A stretch of DNA of 64,000 nucleotides, taken from NCBI RefSeq assembly GCF_024323335.1, contig NC_066579.1:236457475-236521474 (forward strand), written 5' to 3'. This document shows, in pieces, positions 31,444-43,330 of this stretch; the first letter of the stretch is position 1; each line of letters starts with the position of its first letter. A program made the translations under genes and the position numbers. The stretch comes from Lathyrus oleraceus. Taxonomy: Eukaryota; Streptophyta; Magnoliopsida; Fabales; Fabaceae. A model generated the notes under the pieces. The model was not told the DNA's origin and searched no databases. It saw only the letters and a list, made by a program, of their open reading frames with translations.

Positions 31444-34400
31444 TGTCGCGGCTGGAAAAACGATGTAGTCGCCATCATCCTTTATTTGTTCCTAAGGAAC
31501 AGAGAAATAATGATAAAACCCAATGGTTAAGGGTGAGATGCTAGGTTCGGGAGTCGGTTAAGTAAGGGGAAGGTGTTAGGCACCCCTTACCTCCATTGTA
31601 CTCAATGGGATCCTCCTCTAATTTTAGGGTTAGTGTGTCCTTGAGATGTTTGCCTGAATATCGACTAGTTATTAATTATTTACGATATTTATAGAAAATA
31701 TTTTATTTAAATAGATGGGAGACCCAAAAAGATTTTTTATAACCGTACTAGCTAGAGTTCACAACTTTGTGCCCACGTACCCTCAAATTTATTGAAGGAT
31801 CAGAGCCACGTAGTTCATCTTAAAAAATGTTGGCGGGTTGGTTGTTTTTATCCCTTAAAAATTTCTCACGCATCAGGGCGGAGAAGTGATTGATTTTAAG
31901 AAAATGACTCAATACACTTGGGTAGAGGACTTATAGTTTGAAGTGTGTTACATTTGATTTTCATCCCTTGATTGTTTGTGAAGATACTATTTAATTTATT
32001 TTAAGAAACTAAATTTTAGAATATTAAATATAACCCTTATCCCAATTTTATCCCTGATTTAACCCTTAAAAACTTCAGAGTTTTATCCCATATCATATCT
32101 CATATCCTCACCCCATTTAATTTGAACATATCATTTTATTTAATTAGGAATCATAGATTAAATAAGACGTCATCAAATATATCCCTTATCCCATTTTTAT
32201 CCCTAAATTTCATCCCTTAAAACCCTTGAAATTAACCACGATTTTATTCCATGTTTTTTGATTTAATTAATCCTAATTTTAAATCTCTAATTAATTAAAT
32301 ATTAATATTATAATTAATTGATCGAATTAATTCCAATTTAATTAATTCAGCCATAATTAAACCATAAAAAACCCAAAATGAGATAATTAATAAAAATTAG
32401 AAAATTCTAATTATTAACTTAATTGAATTAATCACAAAGTTTATAAATTAATAATTAAAATTTATTAAATTTAATAATTAATTAATTAACTAAAAGAATA
32501 ACGGGTGTATCTTTATAATTTTTATGAATTAAAGATTTTTTTTTATATTTTTTATGTATTTTTTAATTTAATATATTAGAGATCAAAATTAACTAACCTA
32601 GATTAATTTAATAAAATGAAGGAAAGACCTAACACTAATGAATTATAATGGAAGGTGACTTTTTGTAATTTATAATATATATTTTTTATTTGTTATTTTA
32701 ATTATTATTAATTTTTGGTATTTTTATTAAACTCTATTATTATTTTTTGTATTTTTATAATTTAAATGAGAAAATAATTATTTACATTGAAAAGCTCTAT
32801 TTTTGTGTATTTTTGAATTGGCATGGCCTCGAACTTGCAAACTGTTCTGGCTTTAGTATAGTATTTAGTTTCTAACATAATATTGTTTTGGCCCTTATAG
32901 GATATTATTTGGGTTTTAAAATAGGGGAATTGTTTTTTTTTATTTGAAATAAATTTTTGTTGTGGCTCAATTTGAAATAGATTTAGAGTTTTGATTAGAA
33001 ACAAGCTATGAGTATATTTTGATTTTGAAACAGGTTGTATTTTTGACTTGGCTTTAAATCAGTTTAAACAAACAAATATGCATCACAAACAGTTAACAAA
33101 CTTAATAGAGAGGCAAAGGCAAACATCAAAACTCTAACATAAATAAATTTTATTTATGGTTATTTGCAGTAACTATCATAGCAATTGAATATGGAGAGAT
33201 TCACAATCCGTACCTGAACAATTATTAGAGAAACAACAAGAATAAACCTGAAGGAATGCAAGATTCCGATGACTTTGACGATATTTCCCGTGTGTGCCTC
33301 CGATAATGGTAGTTCGATTGAAATTTTCTTCGTTGTGAAGATGAGTTCTCTTAGATTGCATATCATGTTGTGGGAGTTTTCTTTTGTCCCCTGTGTCATG
33401 AAAATAGAGATTGTTGAGATAATCCAAAAAATGTTAATGGTGGTTTTGTGTAGCGTTTGAAGATTATGTGACTCATCATGTTTTTATGAAGTTTTTTTCT
33501 TAAAATTAAAAGTAATATATCATATGTGAATTTTGGTGTACATCGGTGTAAAACCAGTATGTTTTATGTGTGATGGAAAGATTCATTGTTAGTAAGGGTT
33601 AATTTCTTGTTAACATAAAGAGGAGAAATTTTTGCAAAGAAAAAAAATGGAGATCATTCAAATTTATCATTATAAGATAGCTTAAAGGTAGTATAGTAGA
33701 AGTATAATTTAGCTAGTGCATAAATTGAATAATATACTGCAACAAATTGATCCAAAAAGTTACTACTACTATGTATGAGTATTGAACAATAACGACATCT
33801 ATGATGCATGTTCCTTTTAAAAAATTAATAAAAATATCATCATAAGAGTGTTGTGACTTGAGATGTGTAGTAATTGTGATATATTTAATCTCACATAATA
33901 AATAAATTTTGAAAAGAAAAACCATCATAGAATCATCATTTAGTTTGAAAATAATTAAATTAAGATCAAATAAAATGTAAAAATATTTTATAATAAAATT
34001 GGGACCCCTTGAAAAAACAACGTTTGGAACTTGATAAAATTCAGTTAGTTAGACTCCGTGTGAAACTCTCTCTAATTCTATCTAATTGGTGTCCCTCAAT
34101 CAGTAAGATTAGGTCTCTATTTATATTAAGAAATTAGGTTAATAAAAAAAAGAATAAATAAATTATAATTAACACCGTTAACCCAATTAAATTAAAAATT
34201 TTATAGAAAAACAAAGAGTTTCTATAAAATAAACTTGGTGAAAAAGTTAAATAAAAACTTACCATATTTATTTCTTTATTATTTTTTATGATTTTGATTT
34301 AACTAATTAAATTGATTATTTGCTAAAAGTAAAAATATTATATTAAAAATAAAATGATTTAAATGGAAAAAAAATCCTTTACAATCTTTTTTTTATTTTA

Positions 34401-35065
34401 TAATTTTTAACCATTTTATTCATAAAATCATTATTTTAATGAAAAAATAAAATTTTAAAATATGCCTAGTTAGGAAATACGAAAAGTAATGATAAAAATG
34501 ATTTAAAAATGAATTTTTTTATATAATGTGAACAAAAATAAACATAAAATATAAAAAACTAATAAAAAAGAGAAAAACACTAAAAAAGGAAATGTGGAAT
34601 TCGAACTCAAGTTCTCCCACAATCACTTTACTCACCCTTGCTTTACTACCCCAGGTCATTACACTCATTCAAAATGTAATGACATATCTAAATATTTAAA
34701 TAAAAACACAAAATCTTAATGATATTAGAAAATAATATAATAATTTTAATACTCATATAGTTAATTAAAATATAAACACTAACTAAAATACTTTCATAGT
34801 CAATAATAACTAATAACGTTTCGCCTAATTTTTTTAATAATTATGTAACTCTTAAGTAGTTGGTTAAGTCAGAACTATATATTACCATAAGAGTCCAAAG
34901 ATAGCAGTTATGCACTATGCTAAGATCCAAACTTCTAAAGTGTCAAAATGGTTCCTCTTTTATTTTTTAGGGAATTGGGGTTGACTAGATGGTTTGTAGA
35001 CCTTGAACGTGTTAGTGATCTAAGCTCTAGGTTAGGAGAATGGGGTCAAATTTTGGGGTACGACA
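31444..35065 (-). repeat. N1 5' LTR (3622 bp)
   Basis: Begins TGTCGCGG and ends GGGGTACGACA on the + strand. It differs from 13871-17771 by many substitutions, by lacking the 745-bp duplication and by having about 490 bp more near 33759-34240. The visible divergence makes N1 much older than N2. No supported gene. Confidence 0.87.
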
Positions 35066-35585
35066 AGGGACAACACCAATCACAAGAGTGACTCTCAGAA
35101 ATACATGATCACCTTCCTAAAACTCAAGATCCTTCCTCCGCTTGTCATGATAACTCTTCTGCATATTCTGAGATGCCTTCAACTTCTCTTCGATCATTTT
35201 AACTTTCTCAGTCGTCTGTTGCACAATGTTCGGTCCTAATACAACACTCTCACCAAAATCATATCAACATAAGGGGGTTCTACACCTCTTACCATATAAA
35301 GTGTCAAAAGGCGCCATGTCGATAATATAATGATAATTGTTATTGTATGTAAACTCAATCAGTGGTAAGTAACTATCCCAAGCATTGCCCTTCTCTAGAA
35401 CACAAGAATAAATCCTCCAGAGATTGGATACTCCTCTTGGCCTGACCATCGATCTGTGGATGATAGAACTCAACCTCAGTCTAGTACCTAAAGCTTCCTG
35501 TAAGCTCTCCCAAAATCTGGAAGTCAATCTCGGATTTCTGTTGGAAACTTTACTCGACGGAATGCCATGCAGTTTTAGAATAGTA

Positions 35586-35661
<76 letters not shown>

Positions 35662-35774
35662 GAAAAACTGATCTTAATCAGTATAAAATAAGCTGATTTA
35701 GTCAGCCTATCAACAATCACCCAAATCGAATTACTTCCCATAAGAGTATTCGACAACCAAGTCATATATTCCAT
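35066..35774 (-). pseudogene. Tekay-1 integrase core, interrupted by (TA)n and N1
   Basis: Minus-strand fragments: WVIVDRLTKSAYFILI from the first half of the core (35700-35770), then after a TA tract the second half (35264-35527) with LTSRFWESLQEALG, LPLIEFTYNNNYHYIIDMAP and YGKRCRTPLC. The residue expected to be the second catalytic Asp lies in SNRNPR, where relatives have SDRDPR, so it is Asn. 35066-35263 encodes degraded integrase C-terminal sequence up to the N1 junction. The gene is dead. Confidence 0.83.
35587..35660. repeat. (TA)n microsatellite inside Tekay-1 integrase
   Basis: About 36 TA units lie between two halves of the integrase core. Open frames across it (poly Ile-Tyr) are artefacts. 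The repeat expanded after the element lost function. Confidence 0.95.
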
Positions 35775-36509
35775 CGAGATATTGTCCCACTTCCATTCAG
35801 GTAGATCCTACGGTTGCATCAAACCAGATGGCTTATGATGCTCAATCTTCGACTTCTGACAAGTCAAGCAAGCGAAAACAAACTGAGTGATATCTCGCTT
35901 CATACCTAACCACCAAAACATCTTCTTAGATCCAAGTACATCTTAGTAGCCCATGATGAATACTCAGGTCCGACACATTAGGCACACATACTCTACTCTT
36001 AAACTTCAACATGCCATTCTCGTCAACTCTAAAATCCTCATCTCCATCTTGACCAACAATAGATAGTCAATTGACCAAGTTTATGACCAACTTCTTACCT
36101 TCTTTAATATCATCAAGGAAACCACTAGTAAGCTTCAACATTCCTAATCTCACGCTACTAGGAGTCACCTCGCATACTAAGCTCATATCCCTAAATTGTT
36201 CGATCAAGTCCAGTTCTCTCACCATCATAGATGACATGTGCAACAATTTCTGACTCAAAGCATCGACTACAACATTGGCTTTACCAGGGTGGTAATTCAG
36301 ACCAAAGTCGTAGTCGTTCATGGACTCTAACCATCTTCTATGTCTCATGTTAAGCTCCTTCTGATCAAAAATATATTTTATGCTTTTATGATCACTAAAA
36401 ACTTCGAACATATAACCATACAAGTAATGTCTCCAAATCTTCAGTACAAAAACCACAACCGCAAACTCTAAGTCATGTGTAGGATAATTCTTCTCATGAA
36501 CTCTAGCTG
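35775..36509 (-). pseudogene. Tekay-1 RNase H and integrase zinc-finger region
   Basis: The open stretch 36067-36456 contains [33 protein letters not shown] and [15 protein letters not shown], the end of gypsy RNase H and the tether to integrase. 35775-36066 is the decayed zinc-binding part of integrase with stops. Confidence 0.83.
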
Positions 36510-37650
36510 TCAGGAAGCATAAGCCAAAACTTTTCCACTCCGCATAAGTACTCCACCTAAACCCATCTTAAATGTGTCACAATATACTACAAATGGTTCC
36601 TTCATATCTGATAAGGTTAAACCCAATGCAGTAGTCAATCTCTTCTTTAGTTCTCTGAAGCTTTCCTTGTACTGAATATTCCAGTCAAATGTTTGGCCCT
36701 TTCGGGTCAACTGAGTCATAGGTAAAGCTAGCTTGGAAAAACCCTCAATGAATCTCCTATAGTAACCGGCTAGTCCAAAGAAACTTCTGATCTCAGTAAC
36801 TATCTTCAGAGCTTCCCACTATAATATTGTATCTACTTTCGTAGGATCCACCGCTATACCACCGCTGGAAATCATATGACTCAGAAAACTAACTTCATGT
36901 AACCAGAATTCACATTTAGATAGCTTGGTAAATAATTGTTTCTCTTTCAGTACTTGAAGCACAATATGGAGATGCTCTGTATGATCTTCTTCAAAATTGG
37001 AATATATTAGGATGTCATCAATGAAAACTACCACAAACTTATCCCTATAAAGATGGAAAGTTTTTTTCATATTCTCCATAAACACACCAGGGTCATTAGA
37101 AACTTCGAACGTCATCAGTGAGTATTCATAATGACCGTACCAAGTTCTAAAATCAGTCTTCGAGATATCTTTATCTTTCACTCGGATCTGATGATAGCCC
37201 GATCTTAAATCTATCTTGCTGAAAATACATTCTCCAACCAATTGGTCCATAAGATGATCGATTATGGGAAGCGGATATATATTCTTAATAGTCACTTTGT
37301 TTAGCTGGCGATAGTTAACCAATAATCTCTTACTACCCTCTTTCTTCTTGACTAATAACACTGGAGCTCCCCAAGGAGAGACACTTGGTTTGATAAATTT
37401 CTTCTCAAGCAAGTCTTCTAATTGCTTCTTTAGTTCCTTCAGTTCTACTAAAGACATTCTATATTGTTCCACTGATAAAAGTCTGCTGCCCGACACTAGA
37501 TCAATAGAAAATTCAACTTCCCTCTCTAGCGGTAGATCAATAATATCTTCTGTAAATTCTTTCACCACAGGTAGATCAACCATTAATGTCTTACTCCGTA
37601 TTTATAAAGAAGCAAACATCGCAAACACTTGGGCTTCATCTTTCAAGAAT
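36510..37650 (-). pseudogene. Tekay-1 reverse transcriptase
   Basis: A 254-codon open stretch (36819-37583) covers most RT blocks: [43 protein letters not shown], and the catalytic FIDDILIYS, where both Asp are present. [14 protein letters not shown] replaces the usual FGVTNAPGVFM-type block, so the palm is altered. A stop and a shift at about 36720-36820 separate the connection domain (36510-36719). This is the best-kept enzyme domain of Tekay-1. Confidence 0.87.
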
Positions 37651-37658
37651 TCTCTCAT

Positions 37659-37949
37659 CTAACTGGCTAATAAGTATGAAGGATCCTTCTCTACCACGAA
37701 CTCAGGAAATAACACTGCCTTGGAATAATAGTTGATATACATATGGTTGAACTCTAGCCAGTTCATCCCCAAAATAACATCAAGATGACTCAATGGTAAG
37801 TAGACCAAGTCAATACCAAAGTTTCTACTAGATATTGCTAGAGTGAAATTCAAACAAACCGAATACATAGTCACTGACCCATTAGTTGGAGTATCAATTA
37901 TCATACCTCCCCCATAAGGGACACAATGACATTTAATATTTTCACACAA
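37659..37949 (-). pseudogene. Tekay-1 protease C-terminal region
   Basis: It contains MYSVCLNFTLAISSRNF and LVYLPLSHLDVILGMNWL, the flap-to-C-terminal part of Tekay protease. The active-site Asp region lies near 37950-37985 and is broken; a D(S/T)GA triad was not clearly readable. It ends with a stop before RT. Confidence 0.8.
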
Positions 37950-39148
37950 CCAACATATATAAAAGATTGAGTAGCACCCGTATCGATGATAGTAATCAAA
38001 GGAATACCATTAATAAAGCATGTAACTTGGATAAGATTATCAGACTTCGAGGCCTCTGCACCACCGAGAGCAAAAATGTTTCCTCCAACTTTAACATCCT
38101 ACATCTTCTTAGCTTTCTGGTAGTTAGTATTAATGTGACCAGTCTCTCCACAGTTATAACAAACCACTACAACACTCTTACAATCATTATCCTATTCATA
38201 GCTTTCCCACATTTGTAACATGTCACCGCAGTACACTCTGAAAATACAACGACCAAGAACACCACATTTGAAGCATTTGATTGGATTATGCTAGAACTTC
38301 TGTTTACCTTTACCATCAGAAACTACATAAGGCTTCCCGCGATTCTATTTACCATTTCTCTTGTCACTAACACTCTTCTAATGGAAGGATGTAGCACGAC
38401 TCTCTTCATCATAGATCTAACACTTGTTAACCAGCATGGAGAACTGACAGACTTCCTAATACCCAATGAATTGCTTAATTTATGGGTGCAATCCATTCTC
38501 AAATTTGATACACTTAGACATTTCAGCCTCTGCTCCATTACAATGACGACATAATCTAGACAATTCTTCAAACTTGGTAGCATAGTCTGCAACAATCATA
38601 TTTCCTTGCTTAAGTTCAAGGAATTCCACCTCTTTCTTGACACACACATCAGATAGGAAATATTTTTCTAAGAATGCTCCCCTAAAAACAACCCAAGTAG
38701 TCACTGTACCATTAGCCTCAAACCTCTATCGAGCATTATCCCACCAATATTTTGCTTCTTCAGACACCATATAAGCACCATAAAGAATATTTTGAGCATT
38801 TGCAGATGCCATCACTCAAAATATGTTCTCGATCTCCTGAAACCAAACATGTGTGACTTCTGGATCATGCCTTCCTTTGAAGGTTGGTGGTTTATTCCTC
38901 AAGCACCCGTCTATTCCATGAGATACATCATCTTTAACCTGTGGATTCTGCTGAGCTTGTAACACTTGAGCCAAGGTTGTCAAGGCATCAACAATAGAAC
39001 AACCATTTCTCTCAGAGATTCCTATATATATTAACAAGCAATTGTTAGAACAAATCTTGTATCGACAATATTCACACACATGTCGCGCAACAGGAATAAT
39101 TAAAATCACAACAACATGGTCGGATAGACCGACTTGCTCTGATACCAT
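37950..39148 (-). pseudogene. Tekay-1 gag
   Basis: The N-terminal stretch (38816-39148) contains KPPTFKGRHDPEVTHVWFQEIENIF, the start of the gypsy gag fold; only a short part of this is quoted here as KPPTFKGRHDPE. A middle part (38480-38704) has FLEKYFLSDVCVKKEVEFL. A zinc-knuckle relic near 38140-38170 (CYNCGETGHINTNY) lacks its last Cys. Multiple frame changes and stops occur. Confidence 0.8.
39136..39147 (-). promoter_or_regulatory. Tekay-1 primer binding site, initiator-Met tRNA
   Basis: Minus strand TGGTATCAGAGC, exact to the usual initiator-Met complement, 3 bp inside the LTR at 39151. Confidence 0.9.
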
Positions 39149-39150
39149 TA

Positions 39151-39684
39151 TGTAACACCCTAAACCCCAAACTTAAATTTTAAAGATAAAATCATACATA
39201 TAATGTTACTTCACCAAAGAATCTAATACATAAACAAGCAATTAGTTATTTCACAGCGGAAGATAAACTAACAACATATCATAAGTTTGAATAAAAATAT
39301 TTCTGAAAAACTCCACAAAAGAGAGTTACACCTCAAATATGAAAGTACAAGCGCCCAAATCCCCGATGTTAAAGACCAAAGAATTTATTCGACTAAAATA
39401 AAGAAAAATGGTAAATGTTGAGAAGGCGTCAGAGCCATCTCACAATTATCACGATCTATTACTCCTGTTGATTATTTGTACAATAATGCACAAAACAAAT
39501 AATTCTAATTCTAAAATTACACGCTCACAACTCAACTATTTTAGTAATTATAAAATTACTAAAATACCACTATAACACTCAAATCATTAAAAATAACATA
39601 ATTAATCAAATGAATAACACCACACGCAACAAACAAATATCCTAATATTTAAGTAAAATATTAAAATAAAATAGGGGTATTACA
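39151..39684 (-). repeat. Tekay-1 5' LTR, internally deleted (534 bp)
   Basis: Termini TGTAACACCC and GGGTATTACA are intact. Compared with 11376-13454 it lacks about 1.6 kb; the join is near 39500. 534 plus 1598 minus 53 equals the 2079 bp of the partner, so two deletions explain the whole length difference. Confidence 0.87.
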
Positions 39685-39865
39685 CTGAGCCTAGTTCCCT
39701 TCGACAACGGTAGGTTGACCTTTTTCCTCTGTCGAGATGGTGTTGACACCTGAAGCATCCTATTCTTTACCCATTTGTTCAGAATTCTTAGCAGTTTTTG
39801 GATCGTCCTGGAACAAGTTGTCATGAACAAAAGCTAGGGTGTCGTAAAATTCTTCAGTTCATTGG
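39685..39865 (-). pseudogene. T1 antisense ORF, middle fragment
   Basis: A 181-bp piece trapped between Tekay-1 and CRM-1. It encodes a hydrophilic stretch (FYDTLAFVHDNLFQDD) with one stop. The frame continues rightwards into 46539 after CRM-1 and one target-site copy are removed, and leftwards into 11375 after Tekay-1 is removed. This double continuity ties three distant fragments into one gene. Confidence 0.75.
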
Positions 39866-40978
39866 TGATGACATCTAAATTGTGATTTTAGACATTTCTT
39901 TGATTCACACGAAAATAAAAATTATAATTTCAAATCTTTGTAGGCTTGTGATTGTAAGGAATGAATATTTAGTATGAAAATGGATTATTTTTGACGAAAA
40001 TGCTTTTCGGGAAAATTTGACGTAAAACACGTGAAATGAAAAGAAGTTGATGAAAAAGGTAGAGGCGGGGTGCCACACCATTTCTATTAACTAGAAAGGA
40101 TAATAAGCCAAGTGTAGATCGCCACGGGAAACTTGATTTCTTGATAAGATCGATATTTGGTCCAATTCAGAACCAATAGAGCAATGCTCACAAAATTCAC
40201 TCAAAGTGATTTTTTTTAATAAAATTCATCTGTCCTTTATTCATGAATGGTGCTCCCTTATATAGGTGTAGTTCACGTGAAAGTACATTAGAAATTCAAA
40301 GGAAACTCATTAAATTCAACCAATAACTCTAACATTAATGCCTTGGCTAAATTATTACAAAATTGTTACAAAAAGATTGCAAAATGAATGGAAATGAGTG
40401 TTTGGTCTGCTACAATAAGTGTTGGATAGATCAAGAAATGCTTGAATGGTTACAAATTGATTTCCTCACTTTTAATGCTGAATAATAGCACTTCATTACT
40501 CTTCATGATTGACAGCACCACTTAAATACCTTCCTTTTATAACCATATCCACTTTCTCTCTCCTTTTGAATACCCATGATCATTTTTTCACTCCTCTTGC
40601 TTCAGTACCTTATTAGCACAAAACTTAATCAAATAAACACCATTTAAAGCTTTGGATGCTTTAAAATGGATTAAACACACCAAAAATTCCAACTTAGTGA
40701 TTTTGGGCCAAAATTGGTCCCTTACACTTTTATTACATAATGATTAAAATAAAACTATTAAAAATGGGTAGCATGCCCCATTTTCACGCTATTGTAGTGT
40801 TATTGGATGATAAACACAAGCTTTGGCATCCTTTCCTTCAACTAGGTCCTCGTCCTCCATTGAATTAATCATGAATTGCACTAATTCCCTATTGACCTTC
40901 CTAGCACGTGCCCTTGTCATACGACATCCTAAGCTTTGAATTGCATCACTTATGTCTTGTTCGCTTATGTCCTCATCA
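39866..40978 (-). repeat. CRM-1 3' LTR, includes the end of pol
   Basis: Matches 45424-46538 over its full length. In element orientation it begins TGATGAGGACATA right after the purine tract at 40979-40991, and the first 190 bp are still coding (end of integrase). Minus-strand TATA box TATATAAG at 40257-40264. Downstream part non-coding. Confidence 0.87.
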
Positions 40979-41487
40979 TTCCCTCCCTCTTGAAGAGAAT
41001 TCGACCTCAAATTGAAATCTCCATCACCTACATCAAAAGGAGACAAGTCAACAACCTTAAAGCTAACACTAACACCATACTCACCTGGAAGTTCAATTTT
41101 GTAGGCATTGTCATTGATCCTTGAGAGCACTTGAAAAGGCCTATCCCCCCTAGGTTGAATCTTGTACTTCCATTGTGATGGAAACCTTTCCTTTATCATA
41201 TGTACCCAAACCCAATCTCTGGGTTCAAAAACAACATTTTTTCGCCCTTTGTTGGCAATTTTTGCATAGCTATCATTTTTATTTTCAATATGCATTTTAA
41301 CTTGCTCATGCAATTTTGTCACAAATTCAGCCTTAGCTTGGCCATCTTTATGATTCATAAGAGATGTGTTAGGTAATGGTAATAAATCAAGAGGTGTTAA
41401 AGTATTAAAACCATACACAATCTCAAAAGGTGAATGTTGTGTAGTGCTATGAACAACCCTATTGTAAGCAAATTCTACATGAGGCAA
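40789..41487 (-). pseudogene. CRM-1 integrase C-terminal part, ending within the LTR
   Basis: A 232-codon open stretch with PHVEFAYNRVVHSTTQHSPF, the GPY/F-type region (WKYKIQPRGDRPFQVL, AYKIELPGEYGVS, VVDLSPFD) and a basic motif MTRARARKVNRE near the end. The last 63 codons lie inside the 3' LTR. It is intact within itself but joined upstream to a shifted, deleted integrase core. Chromovirus C-termini of this kind are linked to targeting; no full chromodomain is obvious by eye. Confidence 0.85.
40979..40991 (-). promoter_or_regulatory. CRM-1 polypurine tract inside pol
   Basis: The minus strand reads AAGAGGGAGGGAA directly before the LTR start TGATGAGG. The tract is also coding sequence for integrase (a Glu/Gly/Gly/Asn-type stretch). 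A second purine stretch 205 bp downstream (40774-40788) is not at an LTR edge. Confidence 0.82.
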
Positions 41488-42046
41488 CCATTCTTCCCAT
41501 ATTTTAAATTCTTTTTAAGAATAACCCTAAGAAGAGTAGAAAGAGTACTATTCACTACCTCAGTTTTCCATCTGTTTGGGGATGACAAGTAGTGGAAAAT
41601 AGCAATTTTGTTCTCACCTTAACCCACAAAGTCCTCCAAAAATGGCTTAGGAACTTTGAGTCCCTATCTGAAACAATGCTCCTTGGCATCCCATAAAGGC
41701 GTTCCACTTCTTTAAAGAAAAGATCAGCAACATGACAAGCATAATCCACCTTTTTGAATGGAATGAAATGTCCCATCTTTGAAAACCTGTCCACAACCAC
41801 AAAAATATAATCTTTTCCTTTCTTTGTTCTCTTTGAAAGTGCATTCGCGACCACATTAGCCTTACCTTTCTTGTGCTTAATCACATATGGAAATTGTTCA
41901 AGAAATTAAACTCATTTTGCATGTCTCTTATTCAACTTACCTTTCCCTTTTAAATGTTTTAAAGATTCATGATCACTATGAATGGCAAATTCTTTTGGCA
42001 GTAGGTAATGTTGCCAAGTTTGCAATGCCTTAACTAAGGCATACAA
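41488..42046 (-). pseudogene. CRM-1 RNase H end joined to integrase core by deletion
   Basis: Within 41555-41884 an RNase H-end motif ([17 protein letters not shown]) is followed directly by the integrase core start ([15 protein letters not shown]). The end of RNase H and the zinc-binding N-terminal integrase domain have been deleted. [13 protein letters not shown] with its Asp is kept. A single-base shift at about 41560 puts the Glu-containing TEVV stretch out of frame. Confidence 0.82.
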
Positions 42047-43330
42047 TTACTTATCGTAAGTTGAGTAATTTAGGGCATCCCATTCTAATTTCTCACTAAA
42101 ATAAGAAATTGGATGACCTTCTTGCATCAAAATAGCCCAAATTCCAACATTGGATGCATCACACTCAATTTCAAAAGACTTAGAAAATTTTGGCAATGCG
42201 AGAATTGGTGCTTGGGTTAGTTTCTCTGTAAGGGCAGCGAATGCTTGCTCTTGTTTTTCACCCCATTTAAAACCAACTTCTTTTTTAACGATTTCATTAA
42301 GAGGCACAACCAGGGTACTAAAATCCTTTGCAAACCTCCTATAGGAACTAGTTAAGCCATGAAAGCTTCTTACCTTACTTACATTTTTGGGCGTTGGCCA
42401 TTCTTGAATTGCTTTCACCTTGGTTTCATCCACATGGACTCCTTTAGAGCTTACAATGAAACCTAGGAAAATCACATGATCGGTGCAAAAGACACATTTT
42501 TCCAAATTTGCATATAAATTTTTATGTCTTAGCACTTGCAAAACTACCCTTAAGTGAATGCAACGTTCCTCTTAATTTTTGCTATATATTAAGATATCAT
42601 CAAAATACACAACAATAAATTTACCCAAAAAATCCCTCAAACGCATGGTTCATTAATCTCCTGAAAGTGCTAGGTGCATTAGTTAGTGCAAATGGCATAA
42701 CCAACCATGCATATAAACCATGTTTTATTTTGAAAGTTATTTTACATTCGTCCCCCTCCCTTATCCTAATTTGATGGTACCCACTTTTCAAATCAATTTT
42801 AGAAAATAAGCATGCACCAAACAATTCATCAAGCAAGTCATCTAACCTAGGAATGGGATGCCTATACTTAATGGTAATGTTATTAACAATCCTGCAATCG
42901 GTGCACATTCTCCAATTACCATTTTTTTTGGAACTAAAATTACCGGAACAACACATGGACTTAGACTTTCTCTTACCCATCCTTTACTTACCAACTCAGC
43001 CACTTGTCTTTGTATTCCTTGAGTTTGTTGTGGCTTGCTTCGGTAAGCTGGCCTATTAGGCAAGGATGCTCCTAGATTGATATCAATGTGATTCTCAATT
43101 CCTCTTAAAGGCGGTAAACCATTTGACACCTCCTTTGCAAACATGTCTTCAAATTCCTGCAAAAGAGTTTCAACACAACTAGGCAAATTTTGTGTGTTAG
43201 GAGTGTTAGATGACAACACCACCTCTTTGAAAAATAGCAAATATAGGGGCTATTGTGAAACAATTGCATTTTTAACCTCTCCTTTTTTTGAAATCAAACT
43301 CTCTTTCTTTTCATCATTCTTTTTTTTTTG
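42047..43330 (-). pseudogene. CRM-1 reverse transcriptase and start of RNase H
   Basis: Open stretches 42842-43240, 42621-42980 and 42047-42541 cover [72 protein letters not shown] and a YFDD catalytic box near 42600. FLGFIVSSKGVHVDETK and the RNase H start (FEIECDASNVGIWAIL) follow. Three frame changes, at about 42545, 42620 and 42850-42980, break it. Confidence 0.87.

Larger units (their letters stand above)
13871..35065 (-). mobile_element. N1: Ogre-like non-autonomous LTR element with no recognisable coding capacity
   Basis: Two long LTRs (13871-17771 and 31444-35065) share termini TGTCGCGGC and GGGGTACGACA in + orientation. The primer site beside the right LTR matches tRNA-Arg and the purine tract beside the left LTR is AAATAGGGACAGC, so the element reads leftwards. 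Both features, and the LTR start TGTCGTACCCC, are typical of Ogre/Tat. The internal 13.7 kb, of which 7.7 kb is N2, shows no gag, RT or integrase. It interrupts the Tekay-1 integrase; left and right flanks together are exactly 5 bp longer than the uninterrupted homologue, but the 5-mers ATAAT and AGGGA do not match well. Confidence 0.82.
11376..39684 (-). mobile_element. Tekay-type chromovirus (Tekay-1), split by N1
   Basis: On the minus strand: 5' LTR 39151-39684, initiator-Met primer site 39136-39147, gag, protease, RT, RNase H, integrase, N1 insertion, integrase C-terminus with chromodomain, polypurine tract, 3' LTR 11376-13454. Flanking 5-mers are CTGAA (11371-11375) and CTGAG (39685-39689), a target duplication with one change. 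The antisense frame of T1 resumes across it. Without N1 the element is about 7.1 kb. Its two LTRs differ greatly in length because of deletions. Confidence 0.88.

Noticed and set aside
13866..35070. Target duplication of N1
   Set aside because: The 5-mers ATAAT and AGGGA share only one base. Total flank length fits a 5-bp duplication, but the sequence match is not good enough to claim.
35586..35774. Ile-Tyr repeat protein across the TA tract
   Set aside because: Translation of a dinucleotide repeat; no gene.
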